Shown here piece after piece: positions 1 to 9,129 of a DNA stretch of 64,000 bases (the first letter of the stretch is position 1; every line of letters begins with the position of its first letter). The position numbers and the translations under genes are program-made. The notes below the pieces were generated by a model, which worked only from the letters and a program-made list of their open reading frames with translations, was not told where the DNA came from and searched no databases. This DNA is from Caldilineaceae bacterium (lineage in GTDB: Bacteria; Chloroflexota; Anaerolineae; Caldilineales; Caldilineaceae), in the NCBI GenBank assembly GCA_020634755.1, contig JACKBC010000033.1, forward strand, positions 1 to 64,000, given 5' to 3'.

Positions 1-120
1 GCCGCCACCACAGTAGGCACAATTTGTTTGCGTACGTGTGCAAATCTCCTGCCCAACTGCCATTATTTGACTTTTACTGATGAGATATGAATCGAGCCAC
101 ATGCAATATGAGGAAATTTT

Positions 121-933
121 ATGCGATTAATTACTGCATTTAACGGCGCCCAGCGCATTTTATTACTGCTTCTCATGGTCACGCTAACGGCCAGTTGCAG
201 TGCGCCCTTTGAGATGCCCTTTTTGCAACAGTCCACCCCCACCTTTACACCTACCCCCACCAATACGCCCACGCCCACACCAGCGCCCACCGAAACACCG
301 CGCCCTGGTGAGACCCCAGCCGCGGCCATTGCCACGCCCATCCCCACACCACAGGTGACGATTCCCGCCGGCTGGGTTGCCGTCCGCGATGAACGGTTGG
401 GCTATTCGTTGGCCATTCCACCAAGCTGGACCGAAGTGGATTTACGGGGGAATCAGATGGCCACCATGGCCGGCATGATTGGGCAGGGGGAATCGCTGCG
501 TAAACTTCAAAATTTCTTAGCCACTGATCAGGGGCAGGCCATTGGCGCATTGGCCCTGGAGCTGGACATGATGAGCTTGATGCAGGGCAATCTGCCCCCG
601 CTGCTCAACGTTTCGGTAATACCGCTGCCGGATGGAGCAGATGCGGCCTATCTCAAAGGTGTGGTGGATAGCAATCTGGCGCTGCTGGGACAATTTGGCG
701 ATGTTGAAATCCTGTCGGTGGAGCCGGATGTGGTCAACAATCTGCCGGCCATCCGCGCCACGGCCAACGCCGATCTACGTTCAGTGGGATTTCCAACGAC
801 GCTCTTTGTCAAGGCCGTGGGGCTAGTCGCCAACAATCAACTCTACATTCTCACCGCCGCCACCCGCGCCGAAACAGCCGCTGAAAAAGAGCCGCTTTTT
901 GACCAGATCATCGGTTCGTTCCGTCCAGAATAG
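121..933 (+). CDS. Secreted lipoprotein with Thr/Pro-rich linker
   Basis: A 270-residue protein with a lipoprotein-type signal: a hydrophobic run (residues about 13-22) ending in TLTASC, which predicts lipid attachment at Cys26. Residues about 38-80 form a Thr/Pro-rich linker, which would hold the folded part away from the membrane. The remaining ~190 residues begin with a GYSLAIPPSW-type motif seen in PsbP/DUF1795-like secreted domains, so a small alpha/beta domain is likely, but the function is unknown. The ATG is preceded by GAGGAAA at suitable spacing. The T at lipobox -3 is not canonical. The gene stands alone. Confidence 0.8.
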   Translation: MRLITAFNGAQRILLLLLMVTLTASCSAPFEMPFLQQSTPTFTPTPTNTPTPTPAPTETPRPGETPAAAIATPIPTPQVTIPAGWVAVRDERLGYSLAIPPSWTEVDLRGNQMATMAGMIGQGESLRKLQNFLATDQGQAIGALALELDMMSLMQGNLPPLLNVSVIPLPDGADAAYLKGVVDSNLALLGQFGDVEILSVEPDVVNNLPAIRATANADLRSVGFPTTLFVKAVGLVANNQLYILTAATRAETAAEKEPLFDQIIGSFRPE

Positions 934-973
934 CAGCTTAAAGTAAGGAGTAGAGAGTAGGATGAGAAATTAT

Positions 974-1057
974 CAGTAGATCGCAGTCGCAGGAGTTCGA
1001 GTTGGGTGCAATAAACCGGCCCGATGCCTGGATCGCCAACACCGTTGCGGTGTACTG
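974..1057. repeat. Dispersed ~83-bp intergenic repeat (family A), copy 1
   Basis: This stretch starts CAGTAGATCGCA and ends CGTTGCGGTGTACTG. It is an imperfect palindrome that resembles, in inverted orientation, sequences at 57583-57665, 57950-58031 and 59043-59124, and in part 3571-3648. It lies in a 306-bp gap between genes. Confidence 0.6.
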
Positions 1058-1100
1058 ATTATCGAAGCCTTTGATCCTTTCTCTTCCCCTTAATTCCGAC

Positions 1101-1215
1101 TCAATGTCATTAAGCTAGCGAAAAGTGCGTCGCACGGTGTCCGCCATTTTGGTCCAAGCATTCGCGTGGCATACCGGGTGTCGCACGTGAAGCGGCCTTA
1201 CCTACATGACATTGA
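1101..1215. mobile_element. MITE-like 115-bp element, copy 1
   Basis: The element is bounded by TCAATGTCAT on the left and its exact inverse ATGACATTGA on the right, and the whole element is an imperfect palindrome. Its reverse complement aligns end to end, without gaps, with 22248-22362, at roughly 80% identity by eye. It has no ORF, as expected for a non-autonomous miniature element. AATTCC lies close to both ends but is not a clear target duplication. Confidence 0.75.
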
Positions 1216-1239
1216 ATTCCTACTCCCTAATCCCTTCTC

Positions 1240-2073
1240 ATGAACTGGCTTGAAACGGGCATCAATCTTGCCCCCCATCATAAACAGGGCTTTATTGCGC
1301 CAAATCCGGTACTATTGGCTGGCGGCACGATTGGCAATGGCGAAGCACTTGGCCGCGGGCTAAACACGGCCGCGCTGGGTGGCGTGGTGGTCGGGCCGGT
1401 CATGCGCCGTAGCCGAGCGGGGAGCAATGCGCCGCGGGCGGCCCACGTAAATGGTGGATTGGTGCTGGAGACCGGCTTGCAAAACCGCGGCATCAGCAGC
1501 CTACTCAAGCGTTTTGCGCCGCAGTGGGCGCAGCTGGGCTGCCCGGTCATTGTGCAGATTGCCGATTCGCGGCCGGCAGATGTGCAGGCAGTGGTCAACC
1601 GGCTCAATGAGGCGCTCTTTGCGGGCATCATGGTCAACGGCATGGAGCTGCTGCTGCCGCCACGCATGGATGCCGATGCCGTGCGCCACCTGGTCAGCGC
1701 GGCCCACCGCGATGCCGAATTGCCGCTTTGGGTCAAGCTGCCGCTGGAGAATGTGGAAGAATTGGCGCCAGCGGCTGCCCACGCCGGGGCCGATGGCGTG
1801 GTCGTCGCCCAGCCGCCTTTGGGGGCCGCACTGGCGGGAGCACAACTGGTCACCGGCGCCCTCTATGGACCCCTAGCATTTAGCCCCATGCTGGCGGCGC
1901 TACACCGAGTGGCGGCGCTGCAACTGGACTGTGCGCTGCTGGCCTGCGGCGGCATCCACACGCCAACGCAGGCGCAACAGGCACTGCAAGCGGGTGCGCA
2001 CGCCATTCAACTTGATAGCGTCGTGTGGGTAGAGCCGGGCCTGCCGGAGCTGATTGTGCATGCATTGGGCTAA
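1240..2073 (+). CDS. Dihydroorotate dehydrogenase-like flavoprotein
   Basis: A 277-residue TIM-barrel protein of the PyrD/DHOD family. Near the N-terminus VLLAGGTIGNG resembles the first FMN-binding loop, WVKLPLEN resembles the conserved Lys strand, and LLACGGIHTPTQA near the C-terminus is the typical phosphate-binding GGI loop for FMN. The usual catalytic NxSCPN-type motif is not visible; the matching place reads IMVNGMELLLPP. It may therefore be a paralogue acting on another substrate rather than the pyrimidine enzyme. No good ribosome site precedes the ATG. The neighbouring genes are unrelated and no other pyrimidine gene is nearby. Confidence 0.7.
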   Translation: MNWLETGINLAPHHKQGFIAPNPVLLAGGTIGNGEALGRGLNTAALGGVVVGPVMRRSRAGSNAPRAAHVNGGLVLETGLQNRGISSLLKRFAPQWAQLGCPVIVQIADSRPADVQAVVNRLNEALFAGIMVNGMELLLPPRMDADAVRHLVSAAHRDAELPLWVKLPLENVEELAPAAAHAGADGVVVAQPPLGAALAGAQLVTGALYGPLAFSPMLAALHRVAALQLDCALLACGGIHTPTQAQQALQAGAHAIQLDSVVWVEPGLPELIVHALG

Positions 2074-2085
2074 AAAAGGAATGCA

Positions 2086-3096
2086 TCAAACATGCATGGG
2101 CACTAACTCAGTCTCGCTGCGGCGCGCTGGGTTGCGCGCCCCGGCGGTCAGCGGCTTTTTGCGCAAGAAGACGTAATTCTGCCGCTGCAAAATATTACGA
2201 TAGATGGGGCGCAGCAGGTTTTTGACCATCTGCTTGGGGTTGCCCCAATTGGTTGCATATTGATATTGATAGCGCAGGGGAATGTGCACCTCTTCCAGCC
2301 CGGCTTTTTCCGCCATTTTTACCAGAGACGCCCGTCGATAAAAATTAATATGTTCCAGAGGCGCCACCGGGTTCAGCGAAAGCTTGGCCTTCTTGGGCGT
2401 AGTCCAATCCATGCGCCGCAACCGGCGTTCAATGTTATTGGCTGTGGGCACGCTAATTTTGATCAACCCAGAAGGCTTGAGCGAACTGGCCAGATACTTG
2501 AGGGTTTGCAGCGGCTCGGGAATGTGCTCAAAAACCTGCTCGGTGTTGATAAAATCAAAATCCTGGTTGGGCATCTCCTCCCACTGGATCACGGTGATGC
2601 CGTTCGATTGGGCATAGGCAATGCGCTCGGCCGACAGCTCGGCCCCATACGAGGCGCAGCCAAACGCCTTGGCCATCAGCGCCCATTTGCCCCACCCCAT
2701 GCCAAAATCCATAAATTTAAGCGCTGAAGGGGCCGCATTAAAAAAGGCGGCAATCTGCATGATCTCAGAGGCGTAATAAGCAAAGTAGCGCAGATCGTCC
2801 TCTCGGTTGTGCTGCTCAAAGACCTGCTCTGGATCGATCCACGATTCATACAGCCGTTCCATGAGAAAGTCGTTTAATATTTCACGCTGAAAAATACAGC
2901 CGCACACGCCACATTCACGCAAATCGTAGGTCGCCCCGTGCAGATAGTCCAGCTCCACACCCCCTTGCCGCCCATAAAATGAGAGCAGATAGTTGGCAAT
3001 TTCCGGCGCATCAAATGGTTTGCGATATAGATTGGTCACGGCTACCGATGCACAAGCCGGACACTGATCGCGCATGACAAAATAGGGATTGCTCAT
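2086..3096 (-). CDS. Class I SAM methyltransferase with N-terminal zinc-binding motif
   Basis: A 336-residue protein. The N-terminus carries CPAC (Cys12, Cys15) and CGVCGC (Cys62, Cys65, Cys67), a probable zinc knuckle as in the Methyltransf_13/C-methyltransferase group. The Rossmann methyltransferase domain follows, with motif I FMDFGMGWGKW around residue 130 and a later acidic/HIPEP segment (TEQVFEHIPEP), which is usual for this family. Such proteins methylate nucleotide sugars or surface polysaccharide components; the substrate here cannot be told. It is transcribed opposite to the upstream DHOD-like gene, with the two 3' ends 12 bp apart. Confidence 0.75.
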   Translation of the reverse strand: MSNPYFVMRDQCPACASVAVTNLYRKPFDAPEIANYLLSFYGRQGGVELDYLHGATYDLRECGVCGCIFQREILNDFLMERLYESWIDPEQVFEQHNREDDLRYFAYYASEIMQIAAFFNAAPSALKFMDFGMGWGKWALMAKAFGCASYGAELSAERIAYAQSNGITVIQWEEMPNQDFDFINTEQVFEHIPEPLQTLKYLASSLKPSGLIKISVPTANNIERRLRRMDWTTPKKAKLSLNPVAPLEHINFYRRASLVKMAEKAGLEEVHIPLRYQYQYATNWGNPKQMVKNLLRPIYRNILQRQNYVFLRKKPLTAGARNPARRSETELVPMHV

Positions 3097-3427
3097 AAAT
3101 TTTTATCCTCCTAAACTCAGCAAAAATGCGCCCAAATCCACCGGGGAATCCTACCACCGTCCTATTGCCGCAATGGTGGCTCGGTTGCCCCAAAGAATTT
3201 ACGGGCAGCGAAACGTGACGCCCTGTAGCTAACGCCAATCTATCATATCTTTGAATCTGCATCTTTATGCCAAGCAACGTAGTCTCCGCCTCTCCTGCTG
3301 CTACTCCACCATGCAAACGCGACGTAGACCAAGCGAATAATTCCAGCACAAACCGCATCGCCAGATTTTGTGAGGAAAACCACGTACTATTCCTGGCCTT
3401 TGCCGCGCCAAGTGGTATAATCAACAC

Positions 3428-3507
3428 GACTTACGCAGCGCCCGTAGACCGCCAGGGGAAGAGACGTTCTTTGACAAGGCGATTCTTGCTCTAGGTTGGC
3501 GTAAGTC
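3428..3507. repeat. Palindromic TTACGC/GCGTAA repeat (family B), copy 1
   Basis: This 80-bp sequence begins GACTTACGC and ends with the exact inverse GCGTAAGTC. It is related to 26400-26475, 46842-46920 and 56385-56460. It lies in the 640-bp gene-free stretch 3097-3737, which also holds a partial family A repeat; nothing else was recognised there. Confidence 0.6.
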
Positions 3508-3570
3508 CTTTCGTTCAATGATGGCTCTGTGCACCACACAACCACCATCATACAAGTCCTAATCCATAGA

Positions 3571-3648
3571 CCGCAATCACAAGCGATAGAGTCGGATTCA
3601 ACAAGCCGGGCCGACGCCTGCCGCGCCAACAGCATTGCGGTGTGTTGT
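3571..3648. repeat. Dispersed ~80-bp intergenic repeat (family A), diverged copy 2
   Basis: CCGCAATCAC at the left, a GTCGGATTCAAC block, CCGACGCCTG and AGCATTGCGGTGTGTTG at the right match the order of blocks in the family A repeats near 1 kb and 57.6-59.1 kb, with more divergence. It ends about 90 bp before the glycosidase gene. Confidence 0.45.
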
Positions 3649-3737
3649 AAATTGTATTGCTTCTTGAACGGCCAATATAGCAATACTCTTTTATCACTTT
3701 TTATTTGGAACCAACCGTAGAGAGGCTTTTTCCAACC

Positions 3738-6404
3738 ATGCAAATTCCACGTCCAGAACATCCCACCCCCCTTATGCAGCGCGCCCAGTGGCTCAACCTG
3801 AACGGGCCGTGGCGCTTTGCCTTTGATCCACACACCATCGGTGAACAGGAGCGCTGGTATTCGCCCCATTCATCGTCTGCCAAAAGTTTGACCATCACCG
3901 TGCCCTTTCCGTGGGAAAGCCCCGCCTCTGGCGTGGAGCGCCCCGATTACAAGGGCGCCGGCTGGTATGAACGCGAGTTCACTGTACCCGCAGAATGGCA
4001 GGGATTGACGCCGTATCTGAACTTTGGCGCGGTCGATTGGCAGGCCCGCGTCTGGGTCAACGGCCAGCTTGCCGGTGAACACGAAAATGGCTATCTGCCC
4101 TTTTCCATTGATCTAAGCCGCTTTGTGCAGCCCGGCCAAAGCGCCACCGTCACCGTGCGCGCCTACGATGTAGCCGACGCTTCTACGCTGGTGGGCAAGC
4201 AGGTGCCGCGCTGGTATACCCACAGCAGCGGCATCTGGCAGACCGTCTGGCTGGAGGGGCGTGCGCCCAGCCACATCCGCGCCATTCGCATTGAGCCCAA
4301 CGTGGCCGCGCAGGAAGCCACGGTCAAACTCAACGTCTATGCCGCCGCCGCCGGTGAATACACGGTGTCCGTGCGCGCCCGCAACGGTGACTTTCCCGAT
4401 GTAACCGTACAGCGCACGCTGCGCAATGGCGAACAGCCCGTCCACTTTTCGCTGAGCATTCCTGACCCCCAACTTTGGTCGCCCGAATCGCCACACCTAT
4501 ACGAAGTTGACATTGACCTGTCGCCGGCCAGCGGCGACGCCACCGACAGCGTCCAAAGCTATTTTGGCATGCGCACCATTAGTCGCGGCGCCTGGAGCGG
4601 CAATGAATATGAATATATTTTGCTCAATGGTGAACCGGTCTATCTGCGCGGCGCGCTGGATCAGGCATTCCACCCGGACGGTCTGCACGCTTATCCATCC
4701 GATGATGTGATCCGCGGCGATATTCAGCTGGCCAAAGATGTGGGGCTCAATATGCTGCGCTGCCACATCAAAATCAACGACCCGCGCTATTACTATTGGG
4801 CAGATAAGCTGGGCCTGCTCATTATGTACGACATCCCCAGCCCGGATCTAGACACGCCGACCATGCGCCGCATTGTGGAAGAGACGCTACCCCAGGTCAT
4901 CAGCCGCGACTTTAATTCCCCCTCGATTATGGCCTGGATTATCTTTAACGAGACGTGGGGATTGACCGAACATCACACGGTGGAAGGCCACCGCTGGCTT
5001 AAAAGTGTGGTAGAAAAGGCGCGCAAACTAGACCCCACGCGGCTCATTGAAGACAACTCGGTCTGCAAATTTGACCACGTAGAAACCGACATCAACTCGT
5101 GGCACTACTATATTAATGACTACCACCGCGTGCGCCAGCACATTCAGCGCGTGGTGGATGAAACGTACCCCGGGTCGCCCTTTAACTATGTGGGCGGCGA
5201 CTATGTGCAAAAGACGGCGCCGCTGATGAATAGTGAATATGGTGGCATTTCCGCCGCCATGGGCGACCAGGACATTGCGTGGTGCTTTAAATATCAGACC
5301 ACCGAGCTGCGCAAACATGCCAAAATCTGTGGCTACGTCTACACCGAACTGGACGACATTGAGTGGGAGCACAATGGCTTTGTCAACTATGACCGCAGCC
5401 GCAAAATCTATGGCTACGATTTCTTTGTGGACGGCATGAGCCTGGTCGATCTGAATAGCCCCGACCTGGTGGGGCTGGATGCGCCGCCTTGCCAGACGGT
5501 GGCCCCCGGCAGCGAATTTAGCGCGCCGCTCTTTGTCTCCCATTGGGGACCGGCCATGAGCACGGCGCAGGTCCACTGGACGCTGGATCTGACCGATCGC
5601 TTTGGCCAAAAGCAGCAGGTCAGCCAGGGCGTCATTCCGGTTCATCCACAGCGCTTTGGCGTGATCAATGTAGGCGCGCTCAGCGTAACGCTGCCGGAAC
5701 AAGCGGGGCTGGCCACGCTGGCGCTACGTCTGCAAGATGACGCCGGCCAAATCCGCTGCCGCAACTATGTGAATCTGGAATTGCGCACCGACGCCGCGCC
5801 GGCCGCTGAAAAGCTAGCCAACGGCTGGGCGCTGCGCATTGCGCCCGGCCACTATCAGCACACCTCCTGGCAGTGGCCCATGCCTTTTTCGGCGCCAGAT
5901 GGCGCTAAGTTTTCGGCCCACGGCAATGGGTATGTTGATTATGAAGTTATGATACCGACGGAGGTCGATGCGACTCAAATCTCTCGCATACGCCTGCTGG
6001 TGGAAATGGGCGCGCGCGGCGGCATGGCCAAAGTGGATTGGCGGCAGCAAACGCGTGGCTTTAACTATCCGCAGACTGAAGAGGACAAGCAGTTTCCCAC
6101 CAATGTGGTGGTCGAACTCAACAACTTGGTGATTGGCGAAGTCCATATTGCCGACGACCCCGCCGACGCCCGCGGCGTGCTCAGTCATCATTCCGGCATC
6201 GACCCCGGCTCCTATGGTTATCTGACTGAGTTAGTCATTGACGGCAATGTGCTAGAAACGCTCAAGCGCGAGCTAGCGCAAGCACCGGCGTTGCGCGTGC
6301 GCTTTGCCGTGCCGGGCGTCGCCGACCACGCCGGCGGCCTCTCCCTATATGGCGAAACCGTCGGCTGCTACCCGCTGGGCCCGACGCTGATTTTGGAGAT
6401 GTAA
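3738..6404 (+). CDS. Glycoside hydrolase family 2 (beta-galactosidase/glucuronidase type)
   Basis: An 888-residue retaining glycosidase. Domain order is an N-terminal sugar-binding jelly roll (residues ~1-190, with LNLNGPWRFAFD), an Ig-like sandwich (~200-290), a TIM barrel (~300-600) and a ~280-residue C-terminal extension. The acid/base Glu is in IIFNETWG (Glu405) and the nucleophile Glu is in MNSEYGG (Glu500), counted from this ATG. There is no signal peptide, so it probably acts in the cytoplasm on imported oligosaccharides. An in-frame TTG at 3705 would add 11 residues; the ATG at 3738 starts next to the conserved domain, with GAGAGG about 12 bp upstream. Substrate (galactoside, glucuronide or mannoside) is not resolved. 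It is a single-gene unit. Confidence 0.88.
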   Translation: MQIPRPEHPTPLMQRAQWLNLNGPWRFAFDPHTIGEQERWYSPHSSSAKSLTITVPFPWESPASGVERPDYKGAGWYEREFTVPAEWQGLTPYLNFGAVDWQARVWVNGQLAGEHENGYLPFSIDLSRFVQPGQSATVTVRAYDVADASTLVGKQVPRWYTHSSGIWQTVWLEGRAPSHIRAIRIEPNVAAQEATVKLNVYAAAAGEYTVSVRARNGDFPDVTVQRTLRNGEQPVHFSLSIPDPQLWSPESPHLYEVDIDLSPASGDATDSVQSYFGMRTISRGAWSGNEYEYILLNGEPVYLRGALDQAFHPDGLHAYPSDDVIRGDIQLAKDVGLNMLRCHIKINDPRYYYWADKLGLLIMYDIPSPDLDTPTMRRIVEETLPQVISRDFNSPSIMAWIIFNETWGLTEHHTVEGHRWLKSVVEKARKLDPTRLIEDNSVCKFDHVETDINSWHYYINDYHRVRQHIQRVVDETYPGSPFNYVGGDYVQKTAPLMNSEYGGISAAMGDQDIAWCFKYQTTELRKHAKICGYVYTELDDIEWEHNGFVNYDRSRKIYGYDFFVDGMSLVDLNSPDLVGLDAPPCQTVAPGSEFSAPLFVSHWGPAMSTAQVHWTLDLTDRFGQKQQVSQGVIPVHPQRFGVINVGALSVTLPEQAGLATLALRLQDDAGQIRCRNYVNLELRTDAAPAAEKLANGWALRIAPGHYQHTSWQWPMPFSAPDGAKFSAHGNGYVDYEVMIPTEVDATQISRIRLLVEMGARGGMAKVDWRQQTRGFNYPQTEEDKQFPTNVVVELNNLVIGEVHIADDPADARGVLSHHSGIDPGSYGYLTELVIDGNVLETLKRELAQAPALRVRFAVPGVADHAGGLSLYGETVGCYPLGPTLILEM

Positions 6405-6547
6405 AGCGGAGCGTACGCTCTGATTGACTGACAAATCTGATTTACCGCCAAGGGCGCGAAGATACGCAGAGAATGGCGCTGCGTATCCATAATACCAGAA
6501 ATACGAAGAGCTTATTTGATTACCCTTTGCGCATCTTCGCGCCCTGG

Positions 6548-6701
6548 CATGTTGGCGGTTGTGCAGAGCACAGAGCCGACACACAGTCTTCGCGCCCCGG
6601 CATGTTGGCGGTTGTGCAGAGCACAGAGCCAACACACAGTCTTCGCGCCCTGACATGTTGGCGGTTGTGCAGAGCACAGAGCCGACACACAGTCTTCGCG
6701 C
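6548..6701. repeat. Three tandem copies of a 53-bp repeat
   Basis: Units begin CATGTTGGCGGTTGTGCAGA at 6548, 6601 and 6654, giving an exact 53-bp period; the third is slightly short. Copies differ at only a few bases. The units end in CTTCGCGCC, which also occurs just upstream (6534-6544). They fill the 350-bp gap between the glycosidase and the VOC gene. There are no spacers, so this is not a CRISPR. Confidence 0.9.
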
Positions 6702-6755
6702 TAGAAAGATTAAATGTGCCATTGTCACCAATCCTATTTCAATTCGGAGGCAAAA

Positions 6756-7142
6756 ATGAAGCGAGTCACAGGTATCGGCGGCATCTTCTTCAAGGCCAAA
6801 GATGCACCGGCGCTACAATCTTGGTATAAGCGACACTTAGGAATCGATGTCCAAGAATGGGGTGGAGCTGCCTTCGATTGGTCCGATAGCGAGGGCAAGC
6901 CGGTGGCAGGCACAACTATCTGGTCGATTAGTCCGCAAGAGAGCGAGCAGTTTGCCCCCAGCCCTGCTTCCTTCATGATCAACTATCGGGTTGACAACAT
7001 CCATGCCCTTGTGGCGGCACTCAGAGCCGAAGGCTGCAACGTCCTCGGGGACGTCGATGAGTCCGATTACGGAAAGTTCGCCTGGGTGATTGATCCCGAA
7101 GGAAACAAGGTCGAACTGTGGGAACCACCGGCGGGCCAATAA
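6756..7142 (+). CDS. VOC (glyoxalase/bleomycin resistance) family protein
   Basis: A 128-residue protein of one vicinal-oxygen-chelate fold: two beta-alpha-beta-beta-beta units, the first starting at VTGIGGIFFKAKD and the second at FMINYRVDNIHALVAAL. The C-terminal DPEGNKVELWEP supplies the usual metal-binding Glu. The N-terminal ligand His of classical glyoxalase I is not obvious, so enzymatic activity is uncertain. The ATG at 6756 has GGAGG six bases upstream and is preferred over an in-frame ATG at 6714. It lies 75 bp before the thioredoxin-fusion gene and may be cotranscribed with it. Confidence 0.8.
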   Translation: MKRVTGIGGIFFKAKDAPALQSWYKRHLGIDVQEWGGAAFDWSDSEGKPVAGTTIWSISPQESEQFAPSPASFMINYRVDNIHALVAALRAEGCNVLGDVDESDYGKFAWVIDPEGNKVELWEPPAGQ

Positions 7143-7217
7143 AGAAGTACGGGTAACTATTCAGCCCCCCAAAGACCTGAATAATTACCAAGTACGGTTT
7201 GGAGATGACAATTCATC

Positions 7218-8624
7218 ATGCACAACAGCTACATCATCTTCTGCAAGCGGGACTGTCCCACCTGCACGCTGATCGAGCCGGTGCTGGCCGAACTGCTGGC
7301 GCGCAATCTATCGTTGACCCTCTATACGCAGGACGATCCCGCCTTTCCGGCGCTGCCTGGCGTAGTGGATGACACCGCTCTGGAACAATCGTATGCACAC
7401 AATATTGAAATTGTGCCCACGCTGATCCAGTTAGAAGATGGCGCCGAAGTGGCGCGCACGGTGGGCTGGGACAAAGCGACTTGGCGGCAAATGACCGGCG
7501 TAGATACGCTGGGCGAGGCACTGCCCGAGATGCGGCCCGGCTGCGGCGCCAAAAACGTAGAGCCGGGCCTGGCTGAAAAGCTAGCCGTGCGCTTTGGCGA
7601 TGCGGTGCTGAGCGCCCGCCGCATTGCGCTGGCCAGCCTGGAAGATGAGATGGAAGCGTGCTACGAACGGGGCTGGAGCGATGGGCTGCCGCTGGTCCCG
7701 CCCACCGAAGAGCGCGTGCTGAAAATGCTCAGCGGAACCGACCGCTCTGCGGCTGAGATTGTGGGCGTGATTCCGCCGGATGGCGCCGAATGCACGGTGG
7801 AAAAAGTCGCCATCAACGCCGTCATGGCTGGCTGCAAACCTGAATATCTACCGGTGGTGCTGGCGGCGGTGGCAGCAGCCTGTTTAGACGAGTTTTGCAT
7901 GCACGGGCTGCTGGCCACCACCTGGTTTTCTGGGCCGGTGGTGATTGTCAACGGGCCGATTGCCAAGGCAATTGGCATGAACGCCGGCGTCAACGCGTTG
8001 GGCCAGGGCAACCGCGCCAATGCCACCATTGGCCGCGCGCTCCAGCTTGTAATCCGCAACGTGGGCGGTGGGCGTCCCGGTGGCGTGGACCGCTCCTGTT
8101 TGGGCAATCCGGGCAAATATACCTTTTGCTTTGCCGAGCGCGAAGAGGATTCGCCGTGGGAATCGCTAGCGGTGGAGCGCGGCTTCGCGCCCGCCGATTC
8201 GGCGGTAACGCTTTTTGCCGGCGACGGCGTGCAGGGCATTTACGATCAGCGTTCGCGCACGCCAGAAGCGCTGACGCAAACCTTTGCCGAATGTTTGACC
8301 GCAGTAGCGCATCCACGCGCGGTGCAAGCATCAGACGCTGTTCTGGTCATTTCGCCCGAGCACGCCCGCATCTATCGTGAGGCAGGCTGGTCTAAAGCGC
8401 GGCTGCGACAAGAGCTGGACGCACAGCTCATGCTGCCGGTAAACCAGGTGTGGACACGGGCCGAACGCGCCGGCACATCCGCTGAACGTGTGGCCAAGTT
8501 CCGCCCTGGCGGTCTGCACATCGTACACGCCGGGGGCAGCGCCGGCATGTTCTCGGCCATTATTGGCGGCTGGGTGGCCAGCGGCGCCATGGGCAGCGTG
8601 GCGGTGACACAGAAGATTAGGTAG
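7218..8624 (+). CDS. Thioredoxin-domain protein fused to a conserved UGSC-like domain
   Basis: A 468-residue protein. Residues 1-~100 look like a thioredoxin fold, with CKRDCPTC near the N-terminus (a CPTC redox pair plus an extra Cys) and the cis-Pro strand NIEIVPTLIQL. After a linker containing RPGCGAKN, residues ~145-468 match a conserved domain with GWSDGLPLVPPT, many invariant Gly/Asn/Cys residues (GNRANATIGRAL, RSCLGNPGKYTFCFAE) and GGSAGMFSAII at the end. I associate that motif with a poorly characterised family related to UGSC (seleno)proteins, but this is from memory. The fusion suggests a thiol-dependent reaction; no substrate can be named. Confidence 0.6.
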   Translation: MHNSYIIFCKRDCPTCTLIEPVLAELLARNLSLTLYTQDDPAFPALPGVVDDTALEQSYAHNIEIVPTLIQLEDGAEVARTVGWDKATWRQMTGVDTLGEALPEMRPGCGAKNVEPGLAEKLAVRFGDAVLSARRIALASLEDEMEACYERGWSDGLPLVPPTEERVLKMLSGTDRSAAEIVGVIPPDGAECTVEKVAINAVMAGCKPEYLPVVLAAVAAACLDEFCMHGLLATTWFSGPVVIVNGPIAKAIGMNAGVNALGQGNRANATIGRALQLVIRNVGGGRPGGVDRSCLGNPGKYTFCFAEREEDSPWESLAVERGFAPADSAVTLFAGDGVQGIYDQRSRTPEALTQTFAECLTAVAHPRAVQASDAVLVISPEHARIYREAGWSKARLRQELDAQLMLPVNQVWTRAERAGTSAERVAKFRPGGLHIVHAGGSAGMFSAIIGGWVASGAMGSVAVTQKIR

Positions 8625-8909
8625 AAGATTAGGTAATCATCCAATCAACATATCTTCTCTCTCTTTATTCACTCTGAGGGGATGCCCAATTAGGCAATTT
8701 AGTGCATATGTACTATAGTGGTATCGTTTTACGCATGGCTCACCGTAAATGAAAGAGTTTACTCGAGAGAACAATACTGTTTTCACCTACGGTAGCCTAC
8801 TGTCCTGAAGGTCCCCCGCGGCAAATGGTTTATCGCTTGTTTTGCACTTGGGACCGGAATCGTCACAGATTTCGTGATTCTATACACTATTTCGAAAGGG
8901 AGTAGAATT

Positions 8910-9107
8910 ATGGCATACAGCCACACTAATTCCAAAGGCAAAACCTATTTCCTGCATTCTAAAGAGACTACCCTCCGTAACGGCAATAAGCAGACCATCT
9001 ACTTTTTCAAGAGTGAAGTGGGCGATGGAGCGCTAGATGCTGTTCCCGCAGGCAAAGAAGTCTCTGAAACCAAGAATGGTATGCTTGTCTTGAAGAAGAA
9101 GAGCTAG
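8910..9107 (+). CDS. Small conserved Lys-rich protein (65 aa)
   Basis: A 65-residue basic protein beginning MAYSHTNSKGKTYFLHSKE and ending VLKKKS, with alternating beta-strand-like segments (TIYFFKSEV, MLVLKKK). I recognise it as a short conserved hypothetical protein found in Chloroflexota and Cyanobacteria; its role is unknown. The ATG at 8910 has AAAGGGAG upstream; an earlier in-frame start at 8874 lacks a good site. It is alone in its transcript, with ~285 bp of non-coding DNA upstream and a strong terminator 22 bp downstream, as for an abundant small protein. Confidence 0.75.
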   Translation: MAYSHTNSKGKTYFLHSKETTLRNGNKQTIYFFKSEVGDGALDAVPAGKEVSETKNGMLVLKKKS

Positions 9108-9129
9108 CTAGATCTCAATCTAGTCTGCC

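Noticed and set aside
3097..3737. Short coding frames in the gap before the glycosidase
   Set aside because: None has a ribosome site or family pattern, and the stretch is occupied by repeat elements.
5028..5702. 224-codon minus-strand frame inside the glycosidase
   Set aside because: Antisense shadow of the GH2 TIM barrel, with no start signal or protein motif.
6548..6701. CRISPR-like array
   Set aside because: The units are directly joined with no unique spacers and no cas genes are near, so it is a plain tandem repeat.
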